Origin: Coturnix japonica
Taxonomy: Eukaryota > Chordata > Aves > Galliformes > Phasianidae
NCBI RefSeq assembly: GCF_001577835.2
Contig: NC_029521.1
Span: 2,230,786 to 2,294,785 of the forward strand
Reading direction: 5' to 3'
Length of the DNA stretch: 64,000 bases
Part shown: in pieces, positions 1 to 9,768 of the stretch
How positions within the stretch are numbered: position 1 is the first letter of the stretch
How the letters are laid out: each line of letters starts with the position of its first letter
Notes under the pieces: model-generated
Databases searched by the model: none
What the model was told of the DNA's origin: nothing
Seen by the model: the letters and a program-made list of their open reading frames with translations, nothing else
Program-made: the position numbers and the translations under genes

Positions 1-144
1 CATCCACCACCAACATGGCTTGCTGTTTTTCAAGGGTCAATAAGTATTAATGCCCCTAGTGATACTCTAGTACATTTGTCCTCTAAAATTGGTTCTATTT
101 GACATGCTACTTCATAAAATTGCACGATCACTAATCAGTTATTA

Positions 145-172
145 GCCCGGCTAGCTCAGTCAGTAGAGCATG
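145..172 (+). repeat. tRNA-Lys 5'-half fossil
   Basis: These 28 bases match the 5' half of a vertebrate tRNA-Lys (acceptor 5' strand, D arm with box A, start of the anticodon stem) with about one mismatch as I recall the tRNA. The similarity stops before the anticodon, and no T arm or box B follows, so this is not a functional tRNA gene. It is best read as a reverse-transcribed tRNA 5'-half or a SINE head remnant. A retroviral primer-binding site is excluded because those match the tRNA 3' end. Confidence 0.55.
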
Positions 173-479
173 GTTATGAGCATCCTAACAGCATTTATTG
201 CACAAATTTTAGTGGTCATTAAAAATCAATACATCAGAGTATATGAAAGTTGAAGACTTTTCCTCACTAGTTACAGATTAACACAATGGGACCCTCACGG
301 ATTTATTTCTAGGTTGCAGAAACTTAGGTTGCAGTACAAACATGTTTGTACTTTATAGCAGGTTTGACAGTAATGTTGTTATGTTGTATTTGACTTGTCT
401 CTTTTTTCACTTTTAGAGTATTATCAATCAAGGCCTTGATTGAGTTATAATAGTTATGTTATTTATATAAGTAGTGTTG

Positions 480-694
480 TTATTCTATAGGCAGTATCTT
501 GAAATTGTTGTAATACAAGAAGAATTTTATGGAGCAGCAGCCATGGATCAAGATAAGGAGTTCACAGAGCAGCAGCTACGGAGCAGGATAAAACTACATG
601 AGAACTAATTGAACAAATGAACTGAATTGCTTGTGAAATATGATTAGTTGGTCAGTAAACCGAGCCTTTTCAGCCTAAAAGAAAACGGGGGAAA
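480..694 (+). mobile_element. ERV internal 3' remnant with polypurine tract
   Basis: A short stretch upstream of the LTR ends in a purine-rich tract (about 679-694, an A run then a G run then AAA) directly followed by TG, the arrangement expected at a retroviral polypurine tract/3' LTR junction. No coding domain is recognised in the remnant. It is a broken fossil; family uncertain, possibly ERV-L-type. Confidence 0.5.
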
Positions 695-1053
695 TGTAGA
701 GAGTTTTATTTACAGCTGGCTAGCTGAGAAGGGTCGTAAACACAGTGCAGCCAAGCAAGCAGCCGTACCACCTGCAAGGACAGCAAGAACAACAGGATGC
801 CCTGTGATGGTGAGAAACTAGCCATGGTTTTGGGAACTCAGCAAAGGAGTAACTTTCAGGATGATAACAACAAGTTGCAAAGATACTTGGGGATGGTATG
901 TAATTGGGAACCAATGATGAGCTCTGCTTTTGCAATATGTATGAGCTAATTATCCGTACTATAAAGGTACATGCAGCCAAGGAATAAACAAGATTAGCTG
1001 ATCATATGTCAATGACAGGTGTGGTCATTTGCTTTTCTCCCGCCGTTCTGCAA
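695..1053 (+). mobile_element. probable ERV 3' LTR (fossil)
   Basis: The stretch begins with TG directly after the polypurine tract, has a TATA-like motif near 958-965 and an AATAAA signal near 981-986, and could end in CA near 1053. That is the normal order of U3, TATA, poly(A) signal and U5. The right edge is not proven because no target duplication can be tested. Family not recognised with confidence. Confidence 0.5.
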
Positions 1054-1694
1054 CAGAAAACCACACTGAACATCACTGAGCTGCAGAGAGAGTGGGAGAA
1101 CAAAGATGTCAGCAAGGGCTGGGTCAGCTTGCCCCAGGGCTTTGGTGGTTGATCTGACAGCTGTTGAAGCATCAGAACACACAATTGGAGAGCAAACTGG
1201 CACACAGCTGCGGTGAGATGAACTCCAGCTAATGGGAACTGTCTGAGGATCACAGACGGACACAGGGAAAGTTCAAAGGAGATGAGCAATCACTCTCACT
1301 CATTTCATCCTAAGCAAATGGTTCATCAGAATTGTCAAGGTCATATCCAGCCACAATTGTTTCAACACTGGTACTTCTCCAATTTCCCAGCCTATTTCTT
1401 CTGGCCTTACTATGTACAACCACTACCATTCTCAGAAGACATTATTGTCTTGAGTCTGACGTGTCTGGTCATTTGAACATTGCTCAGGGATCTCAAGAAG
1501 GGCTGCTAACTGCAGATTCCTGCTCTGGTGTTTCTCCAGTTCTAGTACTGACACTATAGACTGTAGCTTTTTTCTTTCCTCTCCCTGGAGAAATAAGTAA
1601 ATAATCCAAAGTGATCAACATTTTTGTTCCCTTAATACTCTTGGAGTCCTTTAGGTTGAAAATGAGCCTTAATAGCAGCAAGTCTAGCACTAAA
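1054..1694. other. no gene recognised
   Basis: This stretch between the LTR and the first CR1 piece has no recognisable coding exon, RNA gene or repeat by eye. Part of 1054-1270 may still belong to the neighbouring retroelement. Confidence 0.4.
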
Positions 1695-2090
1695 CCACAT
1701 CCCTAAGCCTTACAACCACAGGCCTCATAAATACTTCCAGGGAAGGCAACTCCACCACTCCCCTGATGGCCTGTTCCAATGCCTACCCACACTTTCTGCG
1801 ATGACATTCTTCATGATATGCAGTCTAAATCTCTCCTGGCACAACTCGAGGCTATTGCCTCAGGCTGTGTCATGTCACCTGAGCAAAGGCTCAAAGGCCC
1901 ACCTTGCTGAAATCTCCTTTCACTTATTTGTAGAGAGTGATGAGCTTTCCCCTCACCCTCCTTTCCTCCAGACTAAATCACAGCATTTTCCTTTGCTGCT
2001 CTTTGTATGTCTTGTTTCCCATTCTCTTCACTAGCTTCACTGATTTTCTCTGAATGCATTCCAGCAACTCAGCACCTTACTACCTGGGAC
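1695..2090 (-). mobile_element. CR1 LINE fragment, 3' region, diverged
   Basis: The plus-strand text follows the reverse complement of the CR1 3' region: 'gaaggcaactccacca', 'ctgttccaatgcc', 'cagtctaaatctctcctggc', and later the 'ctcttcac..gcttcactgattttctctg..cattccagcaactc' block. The copy is strongly diverged, so it is old. It carries no intact reading frame. Confidence 0.55.
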
Positions 2091-2644
2091 AAAAACCAAA
2101 ACAGGAATAGATCCCAAACTGCATTCGTGCTTGCCTGTCCAGAAGGGCCTTTATCTTATGGCCCTTGTAGGCCCATGTAACTAAATTACTACTAGATAAA
2201 GGAGCGCAAGTGTCTGTACTTAAACTGTGTTGACTGCACTAGGATTATAACAGAGACAACCTACAGATAAATTAACTGGCATCAGTGGTGCCAGCAGGCT
2301 ATGTCCCACAGCTAAAGATTTGGCTTCCTGGTGAAAAACAGCTTTGCAATGAAAGATCAGTATGGAAAAACATAGGGGTTCAGTGTTTTAACGGGAACAA
2401 ACCTGGCAGTTACCAAATGCATGCATATGGTCATTTGGATCTAAAAGTCCTGAGGTGGAACTTAACACTGGTAATATCTTTCTCTTGTGACCTGTACTTT
2501 CTCTTTCCAACTCTAGTCTCACCAGTGCTCCCCAGTATCCTGCCTTGGCTGCTGCCAAAGTAGGTGTTTTGACCACTTGTGGGTACCTATAATCTTGAGA
2601 AAATATTTTTTTGTAAGTATTCCCTATGTAACTCTCTCCCTGCA

Positions 2645-3180
2645 AGACTATAGAACCAGAAGAGCTTCACAAAGGGTAAATCATGCCTGACCTATCTGTT
2701 GATCTTCTGTGATGGAATAACTGCATCAGACAGCAATACTGACCAGTGACATCTTCTTGGACTTCCACAAGACCTTTGTTATGGTCTCGCACCACAGCCT
2801 TATATCTGAAGCTGAGAAATATGGATTTGAAAGGTGGATTGTTTGGATAGTGGTAGCCCAGGGGTTGGGGTCAATGTCTCCATGTCCAGGTGGAGGCCAG
2901 GGTCAAGTGGTATCCTCAGGGGCCCATCCAGGGACCGGTACTCCTTGTCCATGACTCATATGGTGGGACTGAGTGCTCCCTCAGCAGTTTTGTAGACGAC
3001 GCCAATCTGAGTGGTGCAGTTGATGTGATAGAAGGAAGAGATATTATCCAGAGAGACCTGGACCAGCTTGAGAAGTGGACCCATGAGAACCTAAATGAGA
3101 TTCAACAAGGCCAAGTGCAAGGTATTGCACTGTAAGGCACAGGCAGCGCAGGCAGGGACAGGTATCCTGCTTCTAGGGAT
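2645..3180 (+). mobile_element. CR1 LINE fragment, reverse-transcriptase part of ORF2
   Basis: Sense translation gives blocks typical of CR1 ORF2: a DFHKTF-like motif for DFSKAFDTV, then HHSLISEAEKYGFERW, then a GGTECSLSSFVDDANLSG block that corresponds to the DDGTECTLSKFADDTKLGG region containing the catalytic FADD (here FVDD), then RDLDQLEKWTHENLNE. The frame changes between blocks, so the copy is inactive. A second CR1 piece follows directly. Confidence 0.85.
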
Positions 3181-3184
3181 GCTT

Positions 3185-3490
3185 TTAGTCTGTGTAGGCC
3201 CAGCTGGAACTGGAGTTGGCAAAGGGTGCCAGGAAGAGCAAGAAAGATTTCTAAAGTTGCGTCAAGCAGAAAAGTTCAAGAAGGTGCACACTTGCTAGTG
3301 AGAAATACAGGCAGGCTGGTAACAGCGGAGAAGGAGAAGGCTGAGTTGTTCAACAGGTTTTTATTGTCTCAGTCTACACTGGGAACTGCATTTCACACTG
3401 CCTAGACTGATGCGTCAGAAGGTGGGAACTGGGGGTGCAAGGTCTGTCCCATTAGGTGGACCATTTGAAGGGTGATGAACTGATTGTAAG
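3185..3490 (+). mobile_element. second CR1 LINE fragment, ORF2 linker upstream of RT
   Basis: Translation resembles the CR1 linker between endonuclease and reverse transcriptase: a QEEQERFLK block, then EKEKAELFNRF matching the usual DAEKAEVLNAFF, then a GGNWGCKVCP-like stretch. In an intact CR1 this segment lies 5' of the reverse transcriptase, yet here it lies 3' of it, so 2645-3180 and this piece are separate insertions or a rearrangement. Confidence 0.6.
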
Positions 3491-5079
3491 ATGGTATCCA
3501 AAGAGTACAGGTGGACATATACTACTAGTATACTTGCTTTTGGTGGTTTGTTGCTATCTGTAATAAATAGAACTCTTGGGTGAACAGCTTCCATGTTGCT
3601 GTGTATTAAAGAACACAACAAATCCACTGTTGTAACCGTTTTGTTCCTGCAGGCCAGGTAATTCCTTAGATCATGACAGAAGTCCCCCAAACTGCACTGA
3701 TGCTTGACTCACCAGAGCAACTTTCACATCTCACCCTTATGGTGCACACATGCTACACTCTTGATACAGGTCACCTCTGCTGCATGGCCCAGTATGCCAA
3801 GGGGACAACTCTTCTGCTGGCAGCAAGGCAGTGGGGTAGGAAACACAAAAAGAGGGCAAGCGATTTCAAGGCAACGTGAGGGGTCAGGATATAACACTGA
3901 GGCTCAGGAGTGTGCTGAGGGACTGCAGCTCTCCAGCAAGGAGCAATGACTTCCCTTTCCTCCAAAAGCCCTTATTGCCTCTTCTGCCCACAAAAGGGAT
4001 GCAGCATGGCTTTGTCCCGTGCCAATCCCAAGCAGGAAGATGAGAGCAACAAAAGGGCAGGGCAGTGCTCTTGAATCAAGGGGTCCTGTCCTGTGCTTCT
4101 TCTCATCCCAGCAGAGATCCACCCGTCTCCTCTATCAGCTATATCCTCTTGAAGAAAAGAAGTCTGGCACCTGGCCGAGAAGCAGCTTCCTGAGTATCAG
4201 CCAGCCCAGCATAAATGGCGCTGAGGCTCTGTAGCCAGTATCAGCCGGACCCTGTTCCGGGGTACTGGAGGCAGAAAAGGAGGACTTGATGGCATGGTGG
4301 GGACCTTGAATCTTTTATTTTTCCTTCTGACTCAGTCCAGTCGATGCTGTACCATCTCTGCTGGCTTTGAATGGAGAGCACCAGGTGAAAGAGCATTCTT
4401 GTTCAGAAAAGTGGCAGAGGTCAGCACAGAGATGCTTTCTTTGTTGTGCTAGCAGCCTTTGAAGAGGAAGCAGCATTTCTGAGCGTGTCTGACATCCCCT
4501 GCAATTGGGAGATATTACTTCCTCCTCTTGGGTTCAGATACCCAAGGAGAGGTCATTGACCAGCTGGTGCCAGCCATGGCTGAGCTGGCTTCCCTTCACT
4601 ATGAGGCCTGGGGATGCACAGAACGGCCCTGGAATGCAGTAGGACACACAGAAAGATTCTGGCAGACAGTCAAACAGGGAGAACTTGGAATCCATTTGAT
4701 GTCACGAGAACAGCACGGCTGTGTAAACTGGCAATGGTAGGCGTAGTCCGGTCCCCATAAAGTCCACCTTTGTGCATGCTACAGACACAAGTCTGAACAC
4801 TCTCTGCATAAACCAGCCCAATCGGGACCTACTTACTACTCAGCAGCAATTTCCTGTCACAGTCTGTATGCTGCTCAGGAGATATCAAACAACAAAAGGT
4901 GTTGTTTTGTCCTGCTGTATTTGTATGCTCCTCTGAACAAAAGAGAGGCATGATTGTAGCATTTATACTTGTTTGATAGGTGCGTGCCTCCCTGGGGAGG
5001 CCGTAAGGAGTTAAGAGTACGTTCTCTTCCCTTAGTGTAGATCCTTCAGCGTATTGAGAAATAAGTGACAGTATTGCCA
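3491..5079. other. no gene recognised
   Basis: About 1.6 kb without a recognisable exon, RNA or repeat boundary. The open frames here are short and lack splice context or family resemblance. Some of it may be the 5' part of the ERV remnant that follows, but I could not find an LTR or primer-binding site. Confidence 0.4.
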
Positions 5080-6400
5080 CTATGAAAAGTGAAAATGTGC
5101 TATCTGACCTATTAGAAAAGCATGGTGCTCGGCCCTCTTTATCAGGGGTGGATTGGGCACGACAAAACTGGCATAACTTGCAGTGTTTCTGACTGCATTT
5201 GTGTTCTACAAAATGAGGCTCATACCCAAGCCGGGAAAGGAAAATCGTTTATTTGTGTGGTACTCGGTGCTGCTTTAAAAGCAGTCGTGGAGTTCCGAGA
5301 TAAAAAACACTCAACAGAAACTGAAACCATACAAGCATTACAGGAATCAGTTAAAGGCACGCAAGAGTTGGTAAAAACTCTGAAGAATCAGATAGTGAAC
5401 CTTGAGGAACAATTACAAAGAGAGCAACATAATTCAGTTTTGTTGCAAATGGCTTTTAAGGAACTATTAACGTATAAGAATACTAGCAATACTTCTGTCC
5501 ATAGTTTGCCTCAAGAAAAAACTTTTCCTCAGAAGAAACTACAAGGAATGAAGGAAGGGCTTGACAAATTAGAGGACTCGCCAACTCAATTGCGTCCTTT
5601 GTTAAAAACCGAATATACATTTGATAACAGTGAAGATCTGGACCCTCAGATGAATGTTGAAGAAATTATCTTTTCTGCCACTGAATTAGCAAAACTGAAA
5701 AAAGATTTTAGCCACTCTCCAAAGGAATCAGAGACTGAGTATGTATGGGGGGTTAGTCTCACTGGTGGAGACCAAACACTGTTAACTGAAAAGGAAGCTG
5801 AAGGTTACTGGGGACTGAGAGTATTTTTAACTACTGGTAACAACTGTGCTCCCTGGTCCCTAACACAGAGGGCTGCCTATTAGGCAGGTGGTCTCAACCC
5901 TTTAGAAAGGGGAGACCCTCTTGCCGTTAATGGAACAGTTGATCAATTAGTGGAAAGTATTCAAAAGGCTGCTTGCCTCCAAATGATGTATGATAGAAAG
6001 CTGCAGCCACATCATGAATCACCCATGATGATGCCTGTTGATCCTGACAGGATGACTCCATTAATCAGGGGACTTCCAGAATCGCTGAAACCCATAGGTA
6101 TACAACTTCAAAGTAAAATACAGGCCATGTCCCAGGGAGAGAGAGCTAGGGCATCATTAGAAGGAACTGTAACCTCTAACCATCTGCAGTCAGGATATAA
6201 AGTATGGACATGGGGGGAGGTTGCCCAAGAATTAATTAACTATGGGAGAAAATATGGGCCAGTGATTTCTTCCACTAGTAAATTTGACCCAAGGGAAGTG
6301 AGACTTGCAGCAGTCAGCCTTTCCCCTGGGCCACCCAGCTCAAAGCTCAGTGGAACTGGAAGGGTCTCATTGCCAGTAAGAACAGGTAGGTGAAATATTG
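5080..6400 (+). mobile_element. ERV gag-like remnant (ERV-L type suspected)
   Basis: Two long sense reading frames (5122-5883 and 5950-6393) have gag-like character. The first has a strongly predicted coiled coil (QESVKGTQELVKTLKNQ and the following leucine/glutamine heptads), then an acidic linker. The second has helical capsid-like text (RMTPLIRGLPESLKPIG). A coiled-coil N-terminal gag region is typical of class III, spuma-related ERV-L elements. The element is broken (several breaks) and I found no matching LTR pair. This is a fossil; the family assignment is inference. Confidence 0.6.
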
Positions 6401-7470
6401 ATCATAAACATAATCGTCTCTGGACACTGGGCTGGCAAAAGGGTGTTTGTCACGGTGTTATCTAGATCAATCTATGTCCATGACAGGGGGACATGGACCC
6501 CCTGGCCCCCAACAAAGGGGAAGAGAAAAAGGGAAAGGGGTAGGGAGATGGGAGTGGGGCTCAGGGAAAAAAAACAGAGAAGCAGCAACATTCTAAGGAG
6601 GAAAACTTATTTTACTAATTACAATCTAATTGAAATTGAGGCTAATAAATCAAGTAAAATAAAAGAGAAAGAGAGAGGTTTCCAAAGACCAAGAAGCCTA
6701 CTTTGAAATTGAAGGCTCCCTGGCTTGGAAGCGCACCCACGCCCACTGTCAGGCAGTGAGAGAGAGAGAGAGCCAGCATCACTTCTGTGACGTGTTTCCC
6801 TCTCCGACTGTGAGGTCCTCTGGGACGTGTAGTTCTTCTACTCTGTGCTCCACATGATATTATGATGTGGAATACCAATAGCAAAAATTACAAAACCATG
6901 ACAGTGTTCCACGAGAACTGATGAATGGGTTACTCACAGTCAGGTTAGAGAAATTATGATGGCCAGAACAAAAGCTCAAGAAGCTCAAGGAAAGCTGATG
7001 CTTTCACTCCCTCCCTCAGATGAGTGGGAGGTGGGGAGAGAGCAGTGGAGGTTGGATGTATTAGAAAGCTCACAACAAAAGGAGAAGATCCTCAATTTAA
7101 CACCTTCTGTCCCAAGGCCTCACCACTCTTGCCTATTGCCCCTGTGAGTCACGATCCAGTTGCTGATAAGCTAGGGAAACATCTCCCTGGCCAGCCTGTG
7201 TTGACTGACTCAGATGACCTGAGGCCAGTTTCCCTAACCTTAATCAAATCCCATAATAAATATCCTTGAAAAGCTAAGGACACTCCAAAAAAGGAATGTA
7301 AAATCAATTCCTGATGGATTGTTCCCTCATTTATTTATTTTTAAAATTGTATTAACAGAGCCCCAAAAGGGCAAGTTGTTGTCCTGTTTTATTTTACAGA
7401 ATATCCCTTCGTCCTGTTTTATTTTACAGAATATCCCTGTGGCACTATGATTGAACACAGAATGGCTGAG
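6401..7470 (+). mobile_element. probable continuation of the ERV remnant
   Basis: Downstream of the gag-like region the sequence keeps similar composition and short sense frames, but no protease, reverse transcriptase or integrase motif is recognised. It contains a short GA-rich simple run near 6758-6770 and a 30-bp direct duplication at 7381-7440. Assignment to the same fossil rests on position only. Confidence 0.3.
7381..7440 (+). repeat. 30-bp tandem duplication
   Basis: Two adjacent 30-bp units (7381-7410 and 7411-7440) share the first 27 bases, beginning gtcctgttttattttacaga, and differ only at the last few. It looks like recent replication slippage. Confidence 0.9.
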
Positions 7471-7565
7471 AGCTGACTTTACCCATCTGTGTTTTGGGAC
7501 AGAAAAACTGAAGATGAGATCATGCTAGAATACACCTCTTTATTACATATTTTGTTTGCAATAGT

Positions 7566-8727
7566 ATCACAGAATAGTAGGGGTTGGAAGGGACCTCTAG
7601 AGATCATCGAGTCCAACCCCCCTGCCAAAGCAGGCTCCCTACACCATGTCGCACAGCTCAGCATCCAGGCGGGTCTTCAATAGCTCCAGAGAAGGAGACT
7701 CCACCACCTCCATGGGCAGCCTGTTCCAGTGCTCCGTCACCCTCACCGTAAAGAAGTTCTTGCACACATTCGTGCGGAACTTCCTATGCTGTACTTTCAT
7801 CCCATTACCCCTAGTCCTGTCCCCACGCACTACTGAAAAGAGACCAGCCTCGCCACTATGGACCCCACACCTCAGGTATTTATAAACCTGGATCAAATCC
7901 CCTCTCAGCCTTCTTTTCTCAAGGCTAAACAAACCCAGTTCACTTAGTCTCTCCTCACAGGGGAGATGCTCCAGGCCATTCACCATCTTAGTGTCCCTCC
8001 ACTGGACTCTTTCCAAGAGATTCCTGTCTTTTTTGTACTGGGGAGCCCAGAACTGGACACAGTATTCCAGATGAGGCCTCACCAGGGCACAGTAGAGATC
8101 ACCTCCCTTGACATGCTGGAGATGCTCTTTTTAATGCACCCCAGTATGCCACTGGCCTTTTTGGCTGCAAGGGCACACTGCTGGCTCATGGCCAACATGT
8201 TGTCCACCAGGACACCCTCTCTGCAGAGCTCCTCTCCAGCAGGTCATCCCACAGCCTGTAGTGGTGCATGCAATTATTTCTTCCTAGGTGCAAGACTGCA
8301 CTTGCTTTTGTTAAGCCTCATCTGGTTCCTTACTGCCCAGCTCTCCAGTCTGTCCAGGTCTTGCTGAATGGCAGCACAGCCTTCAGGCGTGTCAGCCAAT
8401 CCTCCCAACTACATGTCATCAGCAAACTAGCTGAGAGTGGTCACTATCTCCTCATCAAGGTCGTTGATGAAGATGTTGAACAAGACCAGACCCAGCACAG
8501 ACCCCTGGGGGATACTGCTAGTTACAGGCCTCCAGCCGGACACCGCACTGCCAACGACAACCCTCTGCACTCTGCCAGTCAGCCAGTTCTCTACCCACTT
8601 CACTGTCCACTCATCTATCCCATACTTCCTCAGCTTTGTTATAAGGGTGCCATGGGGGACAGTATCAAAAGCCTTTCTGAAATCAAGGTAGACTACATCT
8701 ACTGCTCTTCCCCCATCCACCCAGCTA
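7566..8727 (-). mobile_element. CR1 LINE, 5'-truncated, about 1.16 kb
   Basis: The 3' end lies at about 7566, where the plus strand reads 'atcacagaatagtaggggtt', the reverse complement of the CR1 terminus. Minus-strand translation shows the reverse-transcriptase block ([16 protein letters not shown], then [16 protein letters not shown], 8427-8720) and the C-terminal domain ([39 protein letters not shown], 7639-8082). The frame breaks in between near the FADD region, so the copy is dead. The 5' end is cut at about 8727, where an ERV LTR starts. Relatively well preserved, so probably among the younger CR1 copies here. Confidence 0.95.
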
Positions 8728-8728
8728 G

Positions 8729-9363
8729 TGAGTATTATGTTTTGGTTTGTTGTGGGTTGTGACTGATATCAGTCCTTGGATCCGTTAAACTTCTCAAATG
8801 GGTTTGGAGTTTTTTCAGGTCATCCTGGCTTTCTGGTGCTCCCTGCACAGTGATGCAATCCCTTCTGACCCCTTCTTTTGACTTGCGGAATCAAACTATA
8901 ATCCAGAGATTGGTTATAAAGCAGGTATGTTTATTTTAGTGTTGCGTGGCGCTGGGCACAAGGGGGATAGCTCCACCAAACTTGCACACCAATGTGTAAA
9001 ATCGTGACTGACATAGGTTAAACTATGTCAGTATACATAGTCAATAATTTCCTGGAATTCGGATACATATTCAATAGTTCTTTAGCATGCAGACCCCCCT
9101 CTTGTTATCGCCCATCTTATCAGGGAGATGCAACTCCTCTTCTGGTATTAAAACTTCTAATCCTCTCCTCACCCAATGTCTGGGGGAGATCTCACTCCTT
9201 ATCTGCATCCTTCCTGCTCCCCCAGACCCGTTGTCTCTGATCCTTGTCATTCTAACTAACTTCTCATTCCTTTTCCAATCTACAAACTACCTTTAACTAT
9301 CCCCCTTTAGCCCCCCTTTATTCTAAATTCCAGCAGAGCCTCTGTCTCTCACTTCACCATTCA
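8729..9363 (-). mobile_element. ERV 3' LTR, minus strand (fossil)
   Basis: On the minus strand a polypurine tract (GAAAAGGGGGGAA, about 9364-9376) is followed by TG at 9363. The LTR carries AATAAA signals at 9317-9322 (in U3) and 8930-8935 (the likely R/U5 signal) and ends near 8729 beside the CR1. Length is about 635 bp. It lies in the same orientation as GPR15LG and may supply that gene's 3' end. No second LTR is seen. Confidence 0.75.
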
Positions 9364-9500
9364 TTCCCCCCTTTTCTAGCAGGATTTTTCTCCTGCTAGA
9401 TCATTTCTTTTCCGGTGTGTGGCATCTAGCTGTTCTGCTATTACTTTAATCGCACTTTTTGTATAATTTATATGTAGTTCTATGTTCTTGTTGATTGTCA
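9364..9500 (-). mobile_element. ERV internal 3' remnant (env end)
   Basis: The minus-strand text just before the polypurine tract reads as a short protein end (INYTKSAIKVIAEQLDATH), which resembles the C-terminal part of a retroviral envelope transmembrane subunit. Only about 135 bp of the interior is left; the rest of the element is missing. The host junction near 9500 is approximate. Confidence 0.5.
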
Positions 9501-9667
9501 CTCACCAAAACAGCACTTTGGCTGCCAAGTTAATGACAACAGGATGAAGCCTGAGGGAACGCATACGTATTGACCGAAGCGGTGGGTATTTGTGCGCTGT
9601 TTGTGAAAAGAGGACCCTCCACCAAGTGAAGCGCTGGGACATGCGGGCAGGCAGATACTCCATCCAC

Positions 9668-9768
9668 TCATTTTAGCTGCGGAAGGGGTCCTGGAACAAA
9701 GAGAGGGCTGGGTGCAGCACAAGGCTTGCATTTCCTTATTTGCATTGGCGTCATTTTGGAATGTGTAC
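9668..9768 (-). CDS. GPR15LG: GPR15LG exon 3 (CxxC and receptor-binding C-terminus)
   Basis: Acceptor TTTACAG at 9769-9775; stop TGA at 9668-9670. Encodes THSKMTPMQIRKCKPC followed by a proline-rich tail ending PQLK. The tail is the part that enters the receptor in mammals. It ends two residues past PQ (LK) whereas human ends PQV. Confidence 0.92.

Noticed and set aside
145-172. Functional tRNA-Lys gene
   Set aside because: No anticodon arm, variable loop, T arm or box B follows the 5' half.
7966-8762. Plus-strand frames of 133 and 164 codons
   Set aside because: Antisense shadows of the CR1 ORF2 encoded on the minus strand.
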